Positions 17,982 to 26,844 of a stretch of DNA of 64,000 nucleotides are shown here, one piece after another. Below the pieces are notes generated by a model. That model was not told the origin of the DNA. It saw only the letters and a list, made by a program, of their open reading frames with translations, and searched no databases. The position numbers and the translations under genes were made by a program. Source of the DNA: a delta proteobacterium NaphS2 (lineage in GTDB: Bacteria; Desulfobacterota; DSM-4660; Desulfatiglandales; Desulfatiglandaceae); NCBI GenBank assembly GCA_000179315.1, contig ADZZ01000090.1:1-64000 (forward strand), in the 5' to 3' direction. Position 1 is the stretch's first letter; the number at the start of each line of letters is the position of its first letter.

Positions 17982-18394
17982 AAAAAGTGTACGTCTTGGA
18001 CGCGTGTGCTCTCATTGCGTTTCTTAACGATGAGGATGGTGCTCAAATTGTAGAAGCACTGCTTGCAGAGGCATCTGTTGGGAATATCGATCTTGTAATG
18101 AACAGGGTCAATTTGCTTGAGATATATTATGGCGTATATCGGGATGACGGTATTCAGGAAGCAAATAGCGTTATAGAAAGGATATTAAATCTCCCATTGA
18201 CTATTATTGACACGTTGACTGACAACGTATTCTATAAGGCGGGCAAACTGAAAGCAGAAAATAAAATTTCCTTGGCCGACGCCATTGCGATTGGAGAAGC
18301 AAATGAGCGGGGCGCGCAACTCGTAACGTGTGATCATCACGAATTTGACGCTCTCGTGGAGGAAGAAAAAATGACAGTTTGCTGGATACGGTAG
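17978..18394 (+). CDS. VapC-type PIN-domain toxin
   Basis: 138 residues. The PIN acidic residues are visible: VLDACALIAFLNDEDG (Asp 6), RVNLLEIYYGVY (Glu about 49), LADAIAIGEA (Asp about 99) and CDHHEFDAL. Predicted RNase, with the upstream protein as antidote. ATGA overlap with the antitoxin. Confidence 0.85.
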   Translation: MKKVYVLDACALIAFLNDEDGAQIVEALLAEASVGNIDLVMNRVNLLEIYYGVYRDDGIQEANSVIERILNLPLTIIDTLTDNVFYKAGKLKAENKISLADAIAIGEANERGAQLVTCDHHEFDALVEEEKMTVCWIR

Positions 18395-18605
18395 CACGTG
18401 TTTGTTCGTCGCATAGTCATAGTGGCAGAGAAAAAACTATCCAAGACGTCCCCTCAATAAAACACATGCCCCGCCCCCGGACTTGACGCCCCCGGCCTTC
18501 TCCAACACGTGATGGCCCGGGGCATCAAACGAAGAAAGATTTTCCTTATCCCTAGTATATTATGAAGCCTGCCTCAGTGAAAGTGATGCAATAAATCGAG
18601 AGAAA

Positions 18606-19397
18606 TATCCAAAAACCGGTTATGCGGTTACCTTCAACAAAAAACATAAGCGCGCAGGCCATCTTTTTCAAAACCGATATAAATCCGTTGTGTGCGAGGA
18701 AGACGCCTACCTTTTGGAACTTATTCGTTACATCCATCTGAACCCGCTAAGAGCAGGGTTTGTAAAGAATCTCAAAGAATTGGACAAATACCCCTAAGCA
18801 GGCCACAGCACAATCCTGGGCAACCGCAAAAATCCGCTTGTTCCACCCGAGGAAACCAATGAACCGACGAAGTCTCTTGCCGAAAAGACCATCGAGGATC
18901 TACTCCTCCATTTTGGCGAAACCAAAAGATCCGGTATAAAGAGGCACGGGGAATTCGTGGAGAAGGGCATCAAACAGGGCACCCGCGAAAATTTTCAAGG
19001 AGGTGGTCTGGTCAGGAGCGCTGGTGGAGACACGGTGGGCCTTCTCGGGCGCAAAGCAGAAGAACGGGAAAAGGGAGATGCGAGGATTTCGGGGAGCGGC
19101 GATTTTGCCTGCCCCGTGAAATGCGTAGCCTATTTCTCTGGGGTGAATGAAGCGTTGAGGAAAGCAGGCGAATACCGGGAAAAAGGGGAAAAGGAGAAGA
19201 TGTCATTAGCCCGATTAATAGGAAAGGTCGCATCCTATTTTGATTTGGAAGAAAGTTCAATCATATCCGCCGGCCGTAAGAAGAAAATAGCGGATGTTCG
19301 GGCAATTATTGGCTATTTCGCGATTAGAGAACTGAGATATCCAGGGACCGTTGTAGACAAGTCTTTAAAGATCAGAAGATACAGTGCACTTCGGTGA
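18606..19397 (+). pseudogene. Long-type RAYT (Y1 transposase with C-terminal HTH), truncated
   Basis: One frame reads TGYAVTFNKKHKRAGHLFQN, RYKSVVCEEDAYLLELIRYI, HLNPLRAGFVKNL, then a TAA in place of the usual Trp codon after DKYP, and continues through NPLVPPEETNEPTKSLAEKT to a C-terminal DnaA-like HTH (VASYFDLEESSIISAGRKKK). The N-terminal HUH part is missing, so it is doubly inactive. Its 3' end runs directly into the R2 hairpin and motif (19384-19440). Confidence 0.75.
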
Positions 19398-19490
19398 GCA
19401 AAGCGCGGCAAGAAAGTGGTGACAAAGTGCCAGCGTCCCCCTTTCCTTTATGGCCAATAAGTTTACAAGTTGACAACGTCCCGCATTCCA
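19384..19490 (+). repeat. R2 repeat and second R2 motif
   Basis: GTGCACTTCGGTGAGCAAAG to GACAAAGTGCCAGCGTCCCC closes the RAYT pseudogene. A further motif, TTTACAAGTTGACAACGTCC, follows at 19461. No gene lies between here and 19846 other than an IS fragment. Confidence 0.6.
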
Positions 19491-19507
19491 CGCATTCCCA
19501 TATTTTT

Positions 19508-19704
19508 AAAAATGCATCATATTAAGAAAGTGGCTGCTTTTCATAATAACTACTACGGGTAGGTATAAGAATCAAGGTGCTGATGTGCTAGGGAAGGGTC
19601 AAACTGATCGCTTCTGGAAAAATGGGGTTGGACTGGGTTGATCGACTTATGAAAGGGCTCCAGAATCCCCGCCCAAAGCGGATTTCGCACTCTTCAATTG
19701 GCTC
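19508..19704. mobile_element. Solitary right end of the two-gene IS
   Basis: It matches 25353-25594 of IS copy C, with one internal deletion between short direct repeats (AAAAATGGGGT), and ends CTCTTCAATTGGCTC at 19704. No transposase gene is attached. Confidence 0.8.
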
Positions 19705-19845
19705 AACAGATGTAAAAATATAAAGGTCCCTATCCATGGGAATCCAGGTTAGGCTATTGATAACTTTTCTTTTATCCGTTATAGTCGTTAACGATTTCAA
19801 AATATTCAATACCTTGACAACCAAAAGGAATCACAGGGGACTGAA

Positions 19846-20085
19846 ATGAAACAATATCAAAATCATATCAGCATCGATCCTAATATAATGTTGGGAAAAC
19901 CTGTTATTAAAGGAACAAGGATCCCTGTTGAATTAGTTGTCCGCAAAATTGGGGAAGGCGCTTTGACAGAAGATTTACTGGATGCCTATCCCAATATATC
20001 TAAAGAGGATATCCAGGCGGCACTTCTCTATGCAGCTGATAATCTGGCCAATCAGGTTGATGTATTTCTAGAGACCGGGACCTGA
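19846..20085 (+). CDS. DUF433 antitoxin
   Basis: 79 residues: SIDPNIMLGKPVIKGTRIPV, GEGALTEDLLDAYPNISKED, and AADNLANQVDVFLE. Typical complete DUF433 protein, 3 bp before the toxin gene. TTGACA at 19815 could be part of its promoter, but I see no convincing partner hexamer. Confidence 0.85.
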   Translation: MKQYQNHISIDPNIMLGKPVIKGTRIPVELVVRKIGEGALTEDLLDAYPNISKEDIQAALLYAADNLANQVDVFLETGT

Positions 20086-20088
20086 AAT

Positions 20089-20457
20089 ATGGTTGAAGAG
20101 GAAATCCGGTTTCTAGCGGATGAGAGTTGCGATTTTGCAGTTGTCAGATCTCTGAGGTCTGCGGGATATGATGTTATCGCGGTTTCAGAATCTTGCCCAT
20201 CGGCTGCTGACGTAGAAGTCCTTAGAGCCGCTGTCGAGGATAAGCGGATTCTTATAACTGAGGATAGTGATTTTGGTGAGTGGATATTTGCCCACAAGGA
20301 AAAGATGAATGGGGTAATATTCATTCGTTTTCCTGTCAGTGCCCGTTCAAAACTTGGTGAAATATTCCTAAAGCTCACTGAAGAACATGGATTTAATCTT
20401 GTCAAGAACTTTACCGTTTTAGAACCGGGTAGGGCCAGGATAAGGAAATATCCATAA
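20089..20457 (+). CDS. DUF5615 PIN-like toxin
   Basis: 122 residues: IRFLADESCDFAVVRSLRSA, KRILITEDSDFGEWIFAHKE, and FTVLEPGRARIRKYP. Conserved acidic residues (ADES, EDSDFG) and length match the family. Intact third DUF433/DUF5615 pair of the window. Confidence 0.85.
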   Translation: MVEEEIRFLADESCDFAVVRSLRSAGYDVIAVSESCPSAADVEVLRAAVEDKRILITEDSDFGEWIFAHKEKMNGVIFIRFPVSARSKLGEIFLKLTEEHGFNLVKNFTVLEPGRARIRKYP

Positions 20458-20582
20458 CCTATCACCCATTGCCGTTACCGCTTTAAGGAAGGTGTAAAAC
20501 AACATAAGACCGACACCCTGGCGATCCTCCTGGAAGCCAATGTCAAAAGAGTTAATACAACTCAACAGCTTAACAGCTCATG

Positions 20583-20708
20583 TCATGGCGTTCGAACGAT
20601 CCCGCTCTCTTCTCACCTTTTTCTTAGAGGCACGTTCTTGGGCTCAAAATGAGGGCATTTATCGTTTTTTGTCACGCTATTCCAATAGGTTGCTGAGGTA
20701 CGACCCCA
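20583..20708 (+). repeat. R1b repeat copy, hairpin damaged
   Basis: Starts TCATGGCGTTCGAACGATCC as in the copy at 17179, but about 23 bp of the hairpin are deleted, then the tail ends GCTGAGGTACGACCCCA. Confidence 0.7.
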
Positions 20709-20950
20709 ATACCCATGCTCGTGGAGTGGGTAAAATCCATGCCTGGACCTCCGGGGGAGATAAGATTGGTACACGGGGAGGACCGTGCCCGCCACGCCCT
20801 TGCAAAAGCCCTTTACCCCCTGAAAACGACCATCACCCAAACCTGATCCCAATGATACTTGAGGAGCAAACATCGGAAAAAGGATCCCTTAATCTCAAAA
20901 TCCCAGGTAAACGTAGTTTTTTAAATGCAAAACATTAGACCCTGAACCGC

Positions 20951-21214
20951 GCCGCAGGCGCTAATCTTGAATCTCGAATCTTGAACCTCGCCGAAGGCGT
21001 CATCCTGAACTTTGTATCTTGAATCTTGAATCGCGCCGCAGGCGCTAATCTTGAATCTCGAATCTTGAACCTCGCCGAAGGCGTCATCCTGAACTTTGTA
21101 TCTTGAATCTTGAATCGCGCCGCAGGCGCTAATCTTGAATCTCGAATCTTGAACCTCGCCGAAGGCGTCATCCTGAACTTTGTATCTTGAATCTTGAATC
21201 GCGCCGCAGGCGCC
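20951..21214. repeat. 84-bp tandem repeat, three units plus a partial (R4)
   Basis: GCCGCAGGCG recurs at 20951, 21035, 21119 and 21203, an exact 84-bp period. Each unit holds two small hairpins (GCGCCGCAGGCGC and CGCCGAAGGCG) separated by stuttering TTGAATC text. Both minus-strand reading frames across it are repeats of the unit and are not genes. Single R4 pieces occur at about 7300, 8395, 21930, 59540, 61215, 62090 and 63115. Confidence 0.9.
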
Positions 21215-21301
21215 CACCCAGCCCGCCGCGGGTTGACTGTACGGAGGATTTGAAGTATTCTTAAAAAAGCAAATGATTTTTGCAGACAAAGGAATATTAA
21301 A

Positions 21302-21484
21302 ATGGAACATGCTGCGTCAAAAGAATATGTAAAGGTCCCGAAACAGGAATATGATCTGCTTAAAGAGGTTTACCGTACCGTCAAACGGCAGGCATTTCTC
21401 GTAAGAATCGACGAAGCGGAGCGCAATCTTGCCGCAGGGAAAACCAAATCAATGACCGTTGACGATTTTGTTGATTCAGTGTAA
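21302..21484 (+). CDS. Antitoxin of a YafQ/RelE pair
   Basis: 60 residues: EYVKVPKQEYDLLKEVYRTV, then RNLAAGKTKSMTVDDFVDSV. The second half is the extended segment commonly seen in RelB/Phd-like antidotes; the family was not named. It sits directly before the toxin gene. Confidence 0.7.
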   Translation: MEHAASKEYVKVPKQEYDLLKEVYRTVKRQAFLVRIDEAERNLAAGKTKSMTVDDFVDSV

Positions 21485-21490
21485 GTGAGC

Positions 21491-21769
21491 ATGAAGCCGA
21501 AATCAATTCATTTTGATGACGCCTTCGAAAAACACTGGCACAAGTATCTTGAGGGACTTACTGAGAAACTGAAAAAGCGTTTGAGGAAGCGACTAGCTAT
21601 CTTTAAAGAAGATATTTTCGACAAACGACTCAGGACCCATCGGCTGAAAGGAAATCTCAAAGAATACTATTCGTTTTCGATAAGTTATTCCGACAGGATT
21701 GTTTTCAAAATAGTTGAAGAGGACGTCATATATTTCATTGAAGTTGGCAGTCACGATGTCTGCTACTGA
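21491..21769 (+). CDS. YafQ/RelE-type toxin
   Basis: 92 residues. IHFDDAFEKHWHKYLEGLTE, then LRTHRLKGNLKEYYSFSISY and RIVFKIVEEDVIYFIEVGSH. The HxLKG, SxSY and VGxH elements are those of the RelE/YafQ superfamily. The ATG at 21491 is used; a GTG at 21485 is possible. Confidence 0.8.
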   Translation: MKPKSIHFDDAFEKHWHKYLEGLTEKLKKRLRKRLAIFKEDIFDKRLRTHRLKGNLKEYYSFSISYSDRIVFKIVEEDVIYFIEVGSHDVCY

Positions 21770-22031
21770 ACGGCTTCTGCTTTACCCCTCCTCATCCCTT
21801 GCGACAAAATGCCAGATACCGTAAATAAATCTGAAAACCTCGACAAGAAATGAACCATCGGTCATCAGAAGTCTCATTTAAAGCGACAAGCACCCGGCAC
21901 CAAGAGCCTAGTACCCAGAAGCTGGCACCCCGCCGAAGGCGGTAATCTTGACATTTATGGAGTTCTGAAAGATCTTGCTTGGTAAAGTAACAAAAGGGCC
22001 GACGTCCCACGCTGCCGCATAATGAGGAACC

Positions 22032-22244
22032 ATGGAAATACAATTCATCACTGACGCACAGGGGAGGAGAACAGCGGCAGTTATCCCCTTCGATGAGTGG
22101 CAAAGAACAGAGAAGGCAAAAAATGTTCTTGAACATGTTTACCTGGCCGGCCTGATTGATGAACGCAGGGACAGTCAATCAACAGGAATTCTTGACGAAT
22201 TGCTCGATGCAGAGGGACTCTGCCGTGCCGACCTGGAAAGTTGA
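22032..22244 (+). CDS. Antitoxin (Phd/RelB-like)
   Basis: 70 residues: MEIQFITDAQGRRTAAVIPF, DEWQRTEKAKNVLEHVYLAG. The start resembles other antidotes that open with an IxDxxGxxxAVxxP strand, as at 61739-61975. It overlaps the toxin gene by 20 bp. Confidence 0.65.
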   Translation: MEIQFITDAQGRRTAAVIPFDEWQRTEKAKNVLEHVYLAGLIDERRDSQSTGILDELLDAEGLCRADLES

Positions 22245-22413
22245 GCTAATTGCGGAGGCGCAGGACGATTTCTATGGATTGGATGGTAGCATCAGAAAGC
22301 AAGTTCTAAAACAACCCATCAAACTGGAAGAGAACCCCGCATACGGTGATGCTCTCGGCAACAAATCCGGCATTGATCTCAATGGCTATTTCAATCAGAG
22401 TCCTGAATTTTAA
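22225..22413 (+). pseudogene. ParE/RelE-type toxin, C-terminally truncated
   Basis: From a GTG at 22225: WKVELIAEAQDDFYGLDGSI, KLEENPAYGDALGNKSGIDL. After NGYF the expected basic hairpin is replaced by NQSPEF and a stop, so about 30 residues including the likely active site are missing. Confidence 0.65.
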
Positions 22414-22587
22414 TGCCACAAATAAGCCAAAACCGTTGAAGTCTGAACAATCCGTGCCACATGAAACCAATAGGTTGTCTTTGTTAACAACCCACATTAC
22501 GTTTTTTGCATGGAGGGCCCTATCTCCGCCTGTAAAGTAACAAAAGCGCCAGTGTCCCCCATTTTTATCCTAGCTCAAATACCAAGA

Positions 22588-22616
22588 TTGACAGCAATGA
22601 TGGAATTTGGGATATT
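22588..22616 (+). promoter_or_regulatory. Sigma70-like promoter of a TA module
   Basis: TTGACA at 22588, 17-bp spacer, GATATT at 22611. The 34-bp block around it (AGATTGACAGCAATGATGG) is repeated almost exactly at 31525-31555 before an unrelated VapBC-type module. An R2 motif (GTCCCCCATTCC) follows at 22641. Confidence 0.65.
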
Positions 22617-22675
22617 TTGGAGGAATGCGTTTAAATAGAATGTCCCCCATTCCTTCACGGCAAGGAGAGAGAAAA

Positions 22676-22882
22676 ATGCCCGCCAAGACTGTAAAATTGC
22701 CTCAGGATACCATTGTCCAAATGCTGAAGGCCCTCCCTGAGGATGTGCTTCAGGATATATTTTGGAAAACGTTTACGGAGACTGATAGCGCCCCATTGAC
22801 GGAAGACGAAAGAGTACGTCTTTCAATTGCGGAAAAGGAATTTGAAAAAGGCGACACGGTCAATTGGAACGATTTACGATAG
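22676..22882 (+). CDS. Antitoxin of a RelE pair, orphaned copy
   Basis: 68 residues, differing from the 11347-11553 protein at only three or four positions (for example DTIVQ for DAIVQ). The RelE partner is cut off by IS copy C 15 bp after this stop. Confidence 0.75.
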   Translation: MPAKTVKLPQDTIVQMLKALPEDVLQDIFWKTFTETDSAPLTEDERVRLSIAEKEFEKGDTVNWNDLR

Positions 22883-22897
22883 AGTTTTCTAAGAAGG
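22864..22897 (+). pseudogene. RelE toxin, first 11 codons, cut by IS copy C
   Basis: TTGGAACGATTTACGATAGA then GTTTTCTAAGAAG equals the start of the RelE gene at 11535. The left end of IS copy C begins at 22898 and the rest of the toxin gene is not found on the other side. Confidence 0.8.
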
Positions 22898-23108
22898 GAG
22901 CCAATTTAAGAGAGCGACGAATGGGGCGGAATTTTCGGCGGGCGAAGGTTCGGCGGAAAAATTTGGTTATGTGGCAAGCAGAAATTGCTGGAAATCGGAG
23001 GCGTTTCGACCGGAAAAGCTGGTGAATTTGTCTTGGGACCAAAATTGGAAAACAGAACTCCTTGTCCGATTTGGACGTTTTTCAGCGCGGTGATTTCATC
23101 GGAACTGC

Positions 23109-24935
23109 CTACTCCCTCAGAACAAGGTTGAGAATGAATTTTGGTACCGATGGCCCGGGGACAAAGAATTTTGGTGGAGATTTGTTATCCTGAAGTTTTT
23201 TCCGTAACGACAGCGTGACCTTGACAATGAAACAGGCAACCCTTTTGAGCAGCACAACGATAACAGCCATTTGTGAAAGGATTCCCGCGTGTTGCAAGCC
23301 CCTTATTTTTGGCTTGGAAAGAACGGGAAAATCCTCCTTGGCTGTGGCATTGGTTCGCTCAGCCGCTGATCGAAGGGCTTTGAGCTTTTGATGACGTTCC
23401 GTACCCCGAATCACTTCCGTAATGAGCCTTGGAAATTCATGAACAGACATATGCCTGGAAAACCCATGATAGTTGATCCAGTGAGGACACCGATTGATAT
23501 ATCTCAGGACTTCAGAATCTTTTGAATCGATACACTGCCGTCGGCAGCTGAAACTTGCTCTTTGACAAGAAAAATCAAACCCATTGGGACGTGTTAAAAC
23601 CCCGCAAGGTGCATACGGCCAGCCATTGCGATCATACCCTCTTTCCTTTAATACTGCGGCAGAGACGTTTTCACTTCGAGGATTGTAGTCGATGATGGGA
23701 ATGGCGCCATGGGATCTGGAGAAAGTAAAATTGTCATGCTCATCGTATTTTGCGTCAGCAAGGTCAATCTTTGAGGTCTTGCCGTGATGCTCAAGAATCT
23801 GTTTCCGGTTGATAATGAAATGTTTTTCTTCATGGGAATTTCCGGCCAGGGTAGTACAGGCAACGGGCAGTTCCAATCCGAGATCCAGGTCCACAGACGT
23901 ATCAATCACCGCATTGAATCCAAAGATCTTCTGTTTGCGGTTGGGATTTTGCGGATTCCTGCGAACGCCAATACGGGCTTCCATGTCAGCGGGTAATTTC
24001 GGACACTTGAAAAAGAAGGCATCAGAGGAAATGCTGTCTCCCATCACAGCTTTGGTAATGACTCCCCTTTTGACCATGAGATCGAGGCGTGCCTCACGCA
24101 ATTCATCTTCAAGCTCAAAAATGCCGTTAAAAATACTGGGCTCTTCGGGATCCGACTCTTTCAAGAAAAGGCTCAAAACCTCAATTTTGGGACGCGGTTT
24201 ATCCTCGGGAAAATTTGTGGATGGACAGGGGAGTTTAACGCGGATCTCTCTTCCGGGAACAATATTTTCAGGGTTTCTGAGCCGAGAAAGAACTCTTTGA
24301 CGAACATTTTGAATCACGCCCTTAAATTCAATGAAATTGCACTCGTAACAGAAATACGTACAGCCTTTATATCTGGCGTTGGTATGAAAAAGCGTTCCGT
24401 CGGTGGTAAGGATTTTGTACGAGATCATTCCCAGGAGTTCAACGATTTCCACAAGGACATGAAAGATCTCGTTATAGAGTTTTTCGCCCAACCGATCCTT
24501 GTAATGAGTGAATGTTACTTCACATGGGATGTGGATGTTGTTGATGCCGGCATATAGGCGATAATGCTTTCCTTTTTCTCTATCATGGAGCGTTTTGACG
24601 AAGTCCTTCATGGAGGTAAACTTTTCGAGATATCGAAAAAGGTCCACCAGAAAGATGCTGACAGGATCATAGGCTCGGCTCCTGAAACAGTATTTATGAG
24701 CGACAATCGCCCTTACAAAGGAAAAATCAATAAGGGATGTGACAAACCGGGACAGGCCACCGGCAATGCGTCCGTCCGGATGGATTTTGATATATCGAGG
24801 CTTGTAGGTGTACTTGGATAACCAGAATATCTCGGGTTTTGGAAAAGTACGATGGTGCTTGTCACGGACTGCAATGCGAATACGATTGAGCTTCTTGGCG
24901 ACATTGCCAATGGCAAATGGCGCCAGGTTTCTCAA
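23109..24935 (-). CDS. DDE transposase of IS copy C
   Basis: 608 residues from a TTG start 25 bp after the HARE-HTH gene. Candidate catalytic residues lie in TTDGTLFHTN, DLADAKYDEHDNF and AAERTNATAKED. A Cys-rich insertion (CTYFCYECNF; later FSCQRASFSCRRQC) may bind zinc. The C-terminus has a hydrophobic helix (ILSQMAVIVVLLKRVA). Intact, so it could supply transposase to the other copies. Family not resolved beyond IS4/IS5/IS1182-like DDE. Confidence 0.85.
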   Translation of the reverse strand: MRNLAPFAIGNVAKKLNRIRIAVRDKHHRTFPKPEIFWLSKYTYKPRYIKIHPDGRIAGGLSRFVTSLIDFSFVRAIVAHKYCFRSRAYDPVSIFLVDLFRYLEKFTSMKDFVKTLHDREKGKHYRLYAGINNIHIPCEVTFTHYKDRLGEKLYNEIFHVLVEIVELLGMISYKILTTDGTLFHTNARYKGCTYFCYECNFIEFKGVIQNVRQRVLSRLRNPENIVPGREIRVKLPCPSTNFPEDKPRPKIEVLSLFLKESDPEEPSIFNGIFELEDELREARLDLMVKRGVITKAVMGDSISSDAFFFKCPKLPADMEARIGVRRNPQNPNRKQKIFGFNAVIDTSVDLDLGLELPVACTTLAGNSHEEKHFIINRKQILEHHGKTSKIDLADAKYDEHDNFTFSRSHGAIPIIDYNPRSENVSAAVLKERGYDRNGWPYAPCGVLTRPNGFDFSCQRASFSCRRQCIDSKDSEVLRYINRCPHWINYHGFSRHMSVHEFPRLITEVIRGTERHQKLKALRSAAERTNATAKEDFPVLSKPKIRGLQHAGILSQMAVIVVLLKRVACFIVKVTLSLRKKLQDNKSPPKFFVPGPSVPKFILNLVLRE

Positions 24936-24960
24936 ACCTTGGCCCCTCTAAAATAAAGGA

Positions 24961-25299
24961 TCATGAGGTGTTCTCTTTGGGGTCGTCCAAGATATCGAAT
25001 GTATTGGGTGCAACTCGCTTAAACATTCGACCGCTTTTCATTTTTTTGGTAATGGCGGAAACCACGCTTTCACGCTCAAGAGTTATACTGAAATCCTGTT
25101 TTGCGCGTGCAATGATATCTGTGACGTGGAGGGGTTTTTTAGCGGAAAGGAGTATGTCGTAAATGACATTCATTTGGGACTTACGTTTTCTTCGTGGATT
25201 GAATTTTGGCTCCTCGCCTTTTCTAAGGAACTCCCTTATAATTTTAAGCTGTGATTTAAGGAGCGACTCTTGAAGCTTGGCCCATTCTTTAGTATCCAT
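24961..25299 (-). CDS. IS-associated HARE-HTH protein (copy C)
   Basis: 112 residues, closely similar to the copy A protein: EWAKLQESLLKSQLKIIREF, YDILLSAKKPLHVTDIIARA and SGRMFKRVAPNTFDILD. It is first in a two-gene operon with the transposase. Upstream, about 290 bp to the IS end carry no other gene. Confidence 0.75.
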   Translation of the reverse strand: MDTKEWAKLQESLLKSQLKIIREFLRKGEEPKFNPRRKRKSQMNVIYDILLSAKKPLHVTDIIARAKQDFSITLERESVVSAITKKMKSGRMFKRVAPNTFDILDDPKENTS

Positions 25300-25594
25300 G
25301 GCAACTCCTGCGTGTAAAATATGGCTACCATATTCTTATGGGTATGTCAACATAAAAAATGCATCGTATTGGAAAAATGGTTGCTTTTCAGAATAATTAC
25401 TACGGGTAGGTATAAGAATCAAGTTGCTGATGTGCTAGGGAAGGGTCAAACTGATCGCTTCTGGAAAAATGGGGTAAAAAATGATATCGGGCAGGGGCTT
25501 ACTATGGAAAAATGGGGTTGGACTGGGTTGATCGACTTATGAAAGGGCTCCAGAATCCCCGCCCGAAGCGGGTTTCGCACTCTTCAATTGGCTC

Positions 25595-25634
25595 AACAGG
25601 TTGATTAGGTTCTATTTTTCATGGTCCGACCCCA
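25595..25634 (+). repeat. R1 repeat tail fragment
   Basis: AACAGGTTGATTAGGTTCTA to GGTCCGACCCCA equals the last 40 bases of the R1 copy at 30742-30900. It directly abuts IS copy C. Confidence 0.75.
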
Positions 25635-25668
25635 GTCCTCCGCATTGACCTGACCCTGAAGACGTGTA

Positions 25669-25697
25669 TTGACGATTCCGAGGGTGATTGATACAAT
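25669..25697 (+). promoter_or_regulatory. Sigma70-like promoter of a VapBC module
   Basis: TTGACG at 25669, 17-bp spacer, TACAAT at 25692. It lies 92 bp before the antitoxin ATG. Confidence 0.55.
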
Positions 25698-25789
25698 GAA
25701 AACCTCAAGAAACGCAAGAAACGGGTCGAAGGCTGTCTGTCCATGCATGCCTTTGGGCTCTGGCGCATAAGTGTTAATAGGGGGTGAAC

Positions 25790-26044
25790 ATGCAAACCGA
25801 AACAGAATATGAAGAGATGGTTTTACAGGAATTGCGAGCCTTCCCTCAGGAAGCCATCCCTGAGGTGATCCATATCCTGAAGTCGGTGAGGAAAGGCATT
25901 ACCGTTGCTCGAAGGACGGAGAGCACAGAGGCTGAGCCAAGCGGCCTCTGTGGTATTTGGAAGGATGACCGAAGTGCCGCGGAGATTATTGAAGATATTA
26001 GGTCCCGGAGAACAGGACTCGGGAAGCGACAGGTTGAACTGTGA
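25790..26044 (+). CDS. VapB-like antitoxin
   Basis: 84 residues starting MQTETEYEEMVLQELRAFPQ. The middle (IPEVIHILKSVRKGI) is helical and the end carries SGLCGIWKDDRSAAEIIEDI, a toxin-binding style tail found in several antitoxins of PIN pairs. ATG 25790 is preferred to the GTG at 25784 (GGGGGTGAA spacing). Overlaps VapC by 4 bp. Confidence 0.75.
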   Translation: MQTETEYEEMVLQELRAFPQEAIPEVIHILKSVRKGITVARRTESTEAEPSGLCGIWKDDRSAAEIIEDIRSRRTGLGKRQVEL

Positions 26045-26445
26045 AGTATCTCTTAGATACGGACATCTGTGTGTATTGGCTGAAGAAAGATGATCGCATT
26101 GAACAAACTGCGATATCTGCCGGCCTTGAAAACATCGCAATTTCTTTTATAACGCTCAGTGAACTCTACTATGGCGCGCACAAGTCGCAACGTGTTGACG
26201 AAAATCTATCCGCTATCAGCATCTTGACTGCAAAAATTTCGGTGATTGAGTCGAATGCTCAAATTTGCGACCGTTTCGGAAAACTCAAAGTTTTCCTGGA
26301 GAAACAAGGCATGATAATCGACGATGCTGATTTGTTCATAGCCGCGTGTGCCTTGACAACTGATGCAACACTGGTCACAAATAATACACGACATTTCAAG
26401 CGAATAGAACAATTGCGACTGCAAAACTGGTCAAGCTATGCTTAG
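26041..26445 (+). CDS. VapC-type PIN-domain toxin
   Basis: 134 residues from GTG 26041: KYLLDTDICVYWLKKDDRIE (Asp 5, 7), ISFITLSELYYGAHKSQR (Glu about 43), DADLFIAACALTTDATLVTN (Asp about 99), and TRHFKRIEQLRLQNW. All PIN acidic positions present. Predicted site-specific RNase. Confidence 0.9.
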   Translation: MKYLLDTDICVYWLKKDDRIEQTAISAGLENIAISFITLSELYYGAHKSQRVDENLSAISILTAKISVIESNAQICDRFGKLKVFLEKQGMIIDDADLFIAACALTTDATLVTNNTRHFKRIEQLRLQNWSSYA

Positions 26446-26623
26446 GAAAGCTGATTTCGGAATCCGGAGCGGTTCCAAAAGAACCAACCGCTCGTTGGAA
26501 TCGAGACGCAAAGACCACCAAGGACTTCCCTGTTGCCGACAAAAATGAACAGGCAAAGAACTATTCATCTACGCCACACAGCACCGAATACCGAGTTTTC
26601 ATTATCTGTCTCTGCTCCGCTTT

Positions 26624-26730
26624 CTTAAAAGCCCCTTTTTGGGGGCAAAAAGTGGGTTTTAAGGGCTATTTTAGGGTGCTTTTTTGGATGAACTGATTGA
26701 TTCAATTGCACTTTTCCTGGTCTGACCCCA
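26624..26730 (+). repeat. R1 repeat copy
   Basis: CTTAAAAGCCCCTTTTTGGG opens an almost perfect hairpin closing GGGTTTTAAG. The tail ends TGGTCTGACCCCA. Confidence 0.8.
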
Positions 26731-26754
26731 ACCACAGTTTCCGCAAATCAAGAT

Positions 26755-26831
26755 GTGACCCCATTTCCTTGTTTTTTTGATTCAACTGATTGTTTTAACT
26801 CTATATTTCCAATATTCCCGGTCCGACCCCA
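26755..26831 (+). repeat. R1 repeat tail, diverged
   Basis: TTGATTCAACTGATTGTTTT to CCCGGTCCGACCCCA repeats the tail portion directly after the copy at 26624-26730; the hairpin part is absent. Confidence 0.55.
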
Positions 26832-26844
26832 GACCGAAAAAGGT

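Larger units (their letters stand above)
22898..25594 (-). mobile_element. IS copy C, structurally complete
   Basis: 2697 bp between GAGCCAATTTAAGAG at 22898 and CTCTTCAATTGGCTC ending at 25594, with both genes intact. The flanks differ (RelE gene left, R1 tail right), so there is no target duplication and a deletion or recombination joined them. A T at the seventh-to-last tip position differs from the consensus of the inverted repeat. Confidence 0.9.

Noticed and set aside
20935-21310. Minus-strand reading frames of 78 and 129 codons and a CRISPR-like look
   Set aside because: The frames only translate the 84-bp tandem unit, and there are no unique spacers between repeats, so neither a gene nor a CRISPR array.
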